Origin: CAYSDH01 sp964429805
GTDB lineage: Bacteria; Bacteroidota; Bacteroidia; Flavobacteriales_D; JABDKJ01
Assembly (NCBI GenBank): GCA_964429805.1
Contig: CAYSDH010000029.1
Coordinates: 1-36,608 of the forward strand
Direction of reading: 5' to 3'
Length of the DNA: 36,608 bases
The first letter of the stretch is position 1. Each line of letters opens with the position of its first letter. The translations under genes and the position numbers were made by a program. Of this stretch, positions 33,992 through 36,608 are shown piece by piece. Under the pieces are notes generated by a model. The model did not search any database. It saw nothing but the letters and a program-made list of their open reading frames with translations, and was not told the origin of the DNA.

Positions 33992-35331
33992 ATGAACTCA
34001 TCTTTTAGTAAACTTCTGATTTTAATACTTCTGCCCAGCATGGTGTTTGGGCAAAGCCTGCAAAAGAAAAGCGAAGACCTCGCCTTGAGTGATGGTGCGA
34101 AAAATGGTCGGCTTGCCTTTCATGCGCTTAATGTGAGCACAGGCGAGGTTGTTGTGTCTCTGAATTCTGATAAGAAGATGATTCCTGCCAGTAATATGAA
34201 ACTGCTGACTACCTACGCAGCGATTGATATACTTGGTCCTGATCATGTTTTTGAGACTTCTTTTGGCTACAGCGGTGTCATCGCTGGTGGTGAGCTTCAA
34301 GGTGATCTCGTGATACAAGGTGGCGGAGATCCGACCTTTGGATCCAGTCATTTTAAAAATCACCATGGAGGCATAGAGCGAATTATGCAAGATGTGGTGT
34401 CTGCGCTCAAAGATCTTGGAGTGGTTTCTATAAAAGGAAAAATCCGTGTAGATGAGTCTTATTACACTGGGCAGGCCATTCCCTCTGGCTATCCTTGGGA
34501 TGATGTAGGAAATTATTACGCAGCTGGGGCTCATGCCTTGACCGTGATGGATAATACCTATTACGCTTTTCTTGATTCTAAATCACTAGGAGGTAATCGT
34601 GTGCAAGTGACACACACAGAGCCTAAGATCTCCTGGCCCTTAAGCTGTGAGGTGGAGGCGACAGATGTGAAGAGTGATATGGCCTATTTCTATCCTGACA
34701 TGATTGGAGGAATGGTTATTAGAGGAGAGATACCGCGCAACAGAACAGCGTTTAAGGTCAAAGGAGCCATACCTGATCCGGGTGCCTTTTTTGCAGAATT
34801 GCTTGAAGGGCATTTAAGTAAAGTAGGTATCGCTTTAGGAGGAGACGAGGGCTACATGAGGTCAAGTGGAGAAACGACTGTGATCGGATTTCACTATGTG
34901 GAGTCGCCCACGCTGCTCGAAATAGTGAAGCACACTAACATGAAGAGCAATAACTTATTTGCCGAGCATTTACTCAGGCAAATAGGGAAGGAGCGCGCCA
35001 ACGAAGGCAGTTTTTCTGCTGGAATCAAAGAGGTGGAAAAGTGGCTCGATGAAAAAGGAATAGACCACAGCGGACTGGTGAAGGGTTTATGTATGGACTG
35101 CCCGTGGCGGGTGTCTCTGGCGGAATGAAGCGCATGGGCAAGGGCTCTGTCATACAGGGAAAGATGCGCGCCAAGACGGGCTACATCGGTGGAGTGCGGT
35201 CATACACTGGAGCGGTGGTTAATGTGCGTAAAGAGGTCATTGTTTTTTCGCTCATGGCCAATGATCATGACCTCAGCGCTTCTGGTATGCGGATCAAGCT
35301 CAATGATCTGTTGGTGGGTTTGGGGAAGTAG
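33992..35331 (+). pseudogene. dacB: PBP4-type D-alanyl-D-alanine carboxypeptidase with deletion and frameshift
   Basis: This is a secreted S13-family enzyme that trims or cuts peptidoglycan peptides. The start MNSSFSKLLILILLPSMVFG at 33992 gives a signal peptide; the frame opens earlier, at 33944. The active-site motifs are S67-N-M-K70 (IPASNMK), SNN (MKSNNLF) and KTG (MRAKTGYIGGV). The main frame stops at 35128, and the last part continues one frame back from about 35089 (GLPVAGVSGGMKRM). Between DHSGL and LPVAG only about seven residues remain where the family usually has about 35, so roughly 30 codons appear lost with a net minus-one change. The product is probably inactive unless this is an assembly error. 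Confidence 0.75.
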
Positions 35332-35552
35332 AATTTTCTTTTGATGCGATAAGACGGTCGCGTACTTCGGCTAGATTCGTTTTTTGAGGTCACTGTTTTC
35401 GACTCATTTTCTCATACTCTCTGCGTCAGGAATGTCAAATCATCAGCTGCTGAATAGAGCGATATGCAAATAGTCTTAAATTGGCTGGACAAAATTAGAC
35501 AGGAAGAAATCGCGACATTATTTAGACTAACAACATGATGGACTAGACAAAA

Positions 35553-36304
35553 TTGAAGGGTAAAAATGTACTTATTACCGCAGGCGCGCAGGGGATTGGT
35601 GAATCAATAACCAAGCATTTTATTGATAGTGGAGCAAACGTGGCTATCCATTATTTTTCGAGTGCAGACACGGCCAATCAACTTGTAGCATACGCTCAAA
35701 GTAAAGGTGTGAAGGCAGTGGCAATTGGCGGAGACTTGACAAAAGAAGCTGAGGCCAATGCCTTAGTGAAGCAAACAGTTGAAGGGCTTGGTGGCTTAGA
35801 CATACTCATCAATAATGCTGGTCGCTGGTCGCACGAAACTTGCTCAATGAGATGGAGACCGAGTTTTGGCATAAAGTAATGGACATCAACCTGACTTCAA
35901 TAATGTTTGTCACGCGGGTCGCTGCTCCGCACCTGGCGAAAAGTGAGCACAGCAGTATTGTCAATTTAGCCTCTCTTGCTGGGCGTAAGGGTGGTCATCC
36001 AGGGTCACTGGCTTATTCGACCAGCAAAGGAGCCATACTGACATTTACAAGAGCGCTGGCTTCAGAATTAGGGGCGCAAGGCACACGTGTAAATGCAGTA
36101 GCACCCGGACTCATACTCGGAACATCATTTCACAATACGCACACCACGAAGGAGTCTGCCGCTGCCACCACAGCGGGTATTCCTATACAACGAGCCGGTA
36201 ATGCGGCTGACGTAGCTAGAGCGGTGCTCTACCTTGCTTCGGAGTTTGACGGATTCATTACAGGAGCTACTCTAGATATAAATGGGGGAGTGTATAATAT
36301 GTGA
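35553..36304 (+). pseudogene. SDR-family oxidoreductase (FabG-like), frameshifted
   Basis: Two frames form one short-chain dehydrogenase of about 250 aa. The first has KNVLITAGAQGIGESI (TGxxxGxG-type loop) and LDILINNAG. The second has VMDINLTSIMFVTR, IVNLASLAGRKGG, then the catalytic AYSTSKGAIL (YxxxK), RVNAVAPGLI and GATLDINGGVYNM. The break lies at 35819-35824: one G added after GCTGG would give NNAGSLVARNLLNEM, the normal family sequence. The start is TTG at 35553, because a TAG lies three codons upstream and no ATG is available. The gene is otherwise complete, so a single-base error or a very recent mutation is likely. Confidence 0.8.
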
Positions 36305-36608
36305 TCACTCGCTTTGAGGTGCGACCATAACCTATGCGCTTAAGCTCCAAAGAGCAGGGGCAGTCAGTGGCTTCCTGACAAGAGTTAGAGAATACAGCTT
36401 GTCTTAAAACTAAAAACCCCCACACAAAAAGTATGGGGGCTTATGAACTCGACTGGACTTCAGTGTAAGCTGTGATTAATTAATGCCAGCCGAGCCAATG
36501 TCTTGGTATCTAAACGTGAAAATTGAGTTAAGGATACAGCGGTACAAATATATGTCATGTGCCAGAGGCAGAGACACGTGAGCGGGAGGTTTTGAGCGCG
36601 GTATATGC
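36305..36608. other. Right-edge region without a recognised gene
   Basis: These 304 bases follow the SDR stop. The only clear structure is the hairpin at 36417-36439. Short minus-strand frames run to the edge (for example ending GSAGIN with a TAA), but none resembles a known family, so I do not call a gene. The minus-strand terminator suggests that a gene beyond the edge reads into the window. Confidence 0.5.
36412..36439 (-). terminator. Intrinsic terminator for a minus-strand gene beyond the edge
   Basis: On the minus strand CCCCCA (36439-36434) pairs with TGGGGG (36422-36417) across an 11-base loop, followed directly by TTTTTAG, a U-run in the RNA. The plus strand lacks a T-run after the stem, so it points leftward, ending a transcript that enters from the right. 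Confidence 0.6.

Noticed and set aside
1..36608. CRISPR array, tRNA or rRNA genes, integrase-attachment sites
   Set aside because: I saw no regularly spaced direct repeats, no convincing cloverleaf with a T-arm and acceptor pairing, and no rRNA-like sequence. This was by eye, so a tool search could still find a tRNA.

Overview
The window looks like a chromosome segment from a Bacteroidota bacterium, probably Flavobacteriales-like. The evidence is a PorP/SprF protein, a giant secreted protein with a type B gliding-motility C-terminal domain, a TPR/PD40/OmpA-like partner, lipoproteins of Bacteroidota style, TAnnTTTG-type -7 promoter boxes, and few Shine-Dalgarno sequences. No rRNA, tRNA, CRISPR array or phage module was recognised. 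I could not assign a genus.

Left part (1-6.0 kb): the right end of an IS3-family insertion sequence runs in from the left edge. It has landed in the signal-peptide region of a minus-strand gene, leaving a 34-codon 5' stub. A surface-polysaccharide group follows: a short sugar epimerase/dehydratase, a GT4 and a GT2 glycosyltransferase with overlapping genes (+), and on the other strand an MBOAT O-acyltransferase directly abutting an SGNH-like membrane-anchored partner. These could assemble and O-acylate a surface glycan.

Middle (6.0-23.4 kb): an M23 endopeptidase gene lies upstream of the MBOAT pair. Diverging from it are a small coiled-coil protein and the cell-division protein ZapA, then a WbpP/GalE-type UDP-sugar 4-epimerase. 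After several small membrane or secreted unknowns comes a three-gene, ATGA-coupled type IX secretion operon on the minus strand: a 1240-aa SBBP/PKD protein with a type B sorting domain, PorP/SprF, and a PorE-like TPR-PD40-OmpA protein. Next are a SUI1/YciH factor with a lipoprotein, a membrane-fused patatin phospholipase, a secreted zinc phospholipase C/S1-P1 nuclease-like enzyme, and a DUF4197 lipoprotein.

Right part (23.4-36.6 kb): a damaged glycan-related locus. A polysaccharide-lyase-like gene (two frameshifts) and a secreted FN3/dockerin-like protein gene (one frameshift) are divergent across an intergenic region with two tandem TTGGTCTACCAA operators typical of FadR-type GntR regulators. 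Downstream are DUF1428, murQ coupled to an O-antigen-ligase-like gene, DUF6624 and unknown secreted proteins, a PD40 lipoprotein with a His-Gly-rich metal-binding-type linker, an asparagine synthetase, a PBP4-type D,D-carboxypeptidase with an internal deletion and frameshift, and a frameshifted SDR oxidoreductase. All five frame lesions are net losses of one base modulo 3 and all lie right of 23.9 kb. This means either local gene decay or local sequence error.

The most interesting candidates are the operator-flanked damaged glycan locus, the clustering of -1 lesions, the IS-interrupted secreted gene, the His-rich PD40 lipoprotein, and the self-contained type IX export operon. I see no clearly new multi-gene system.
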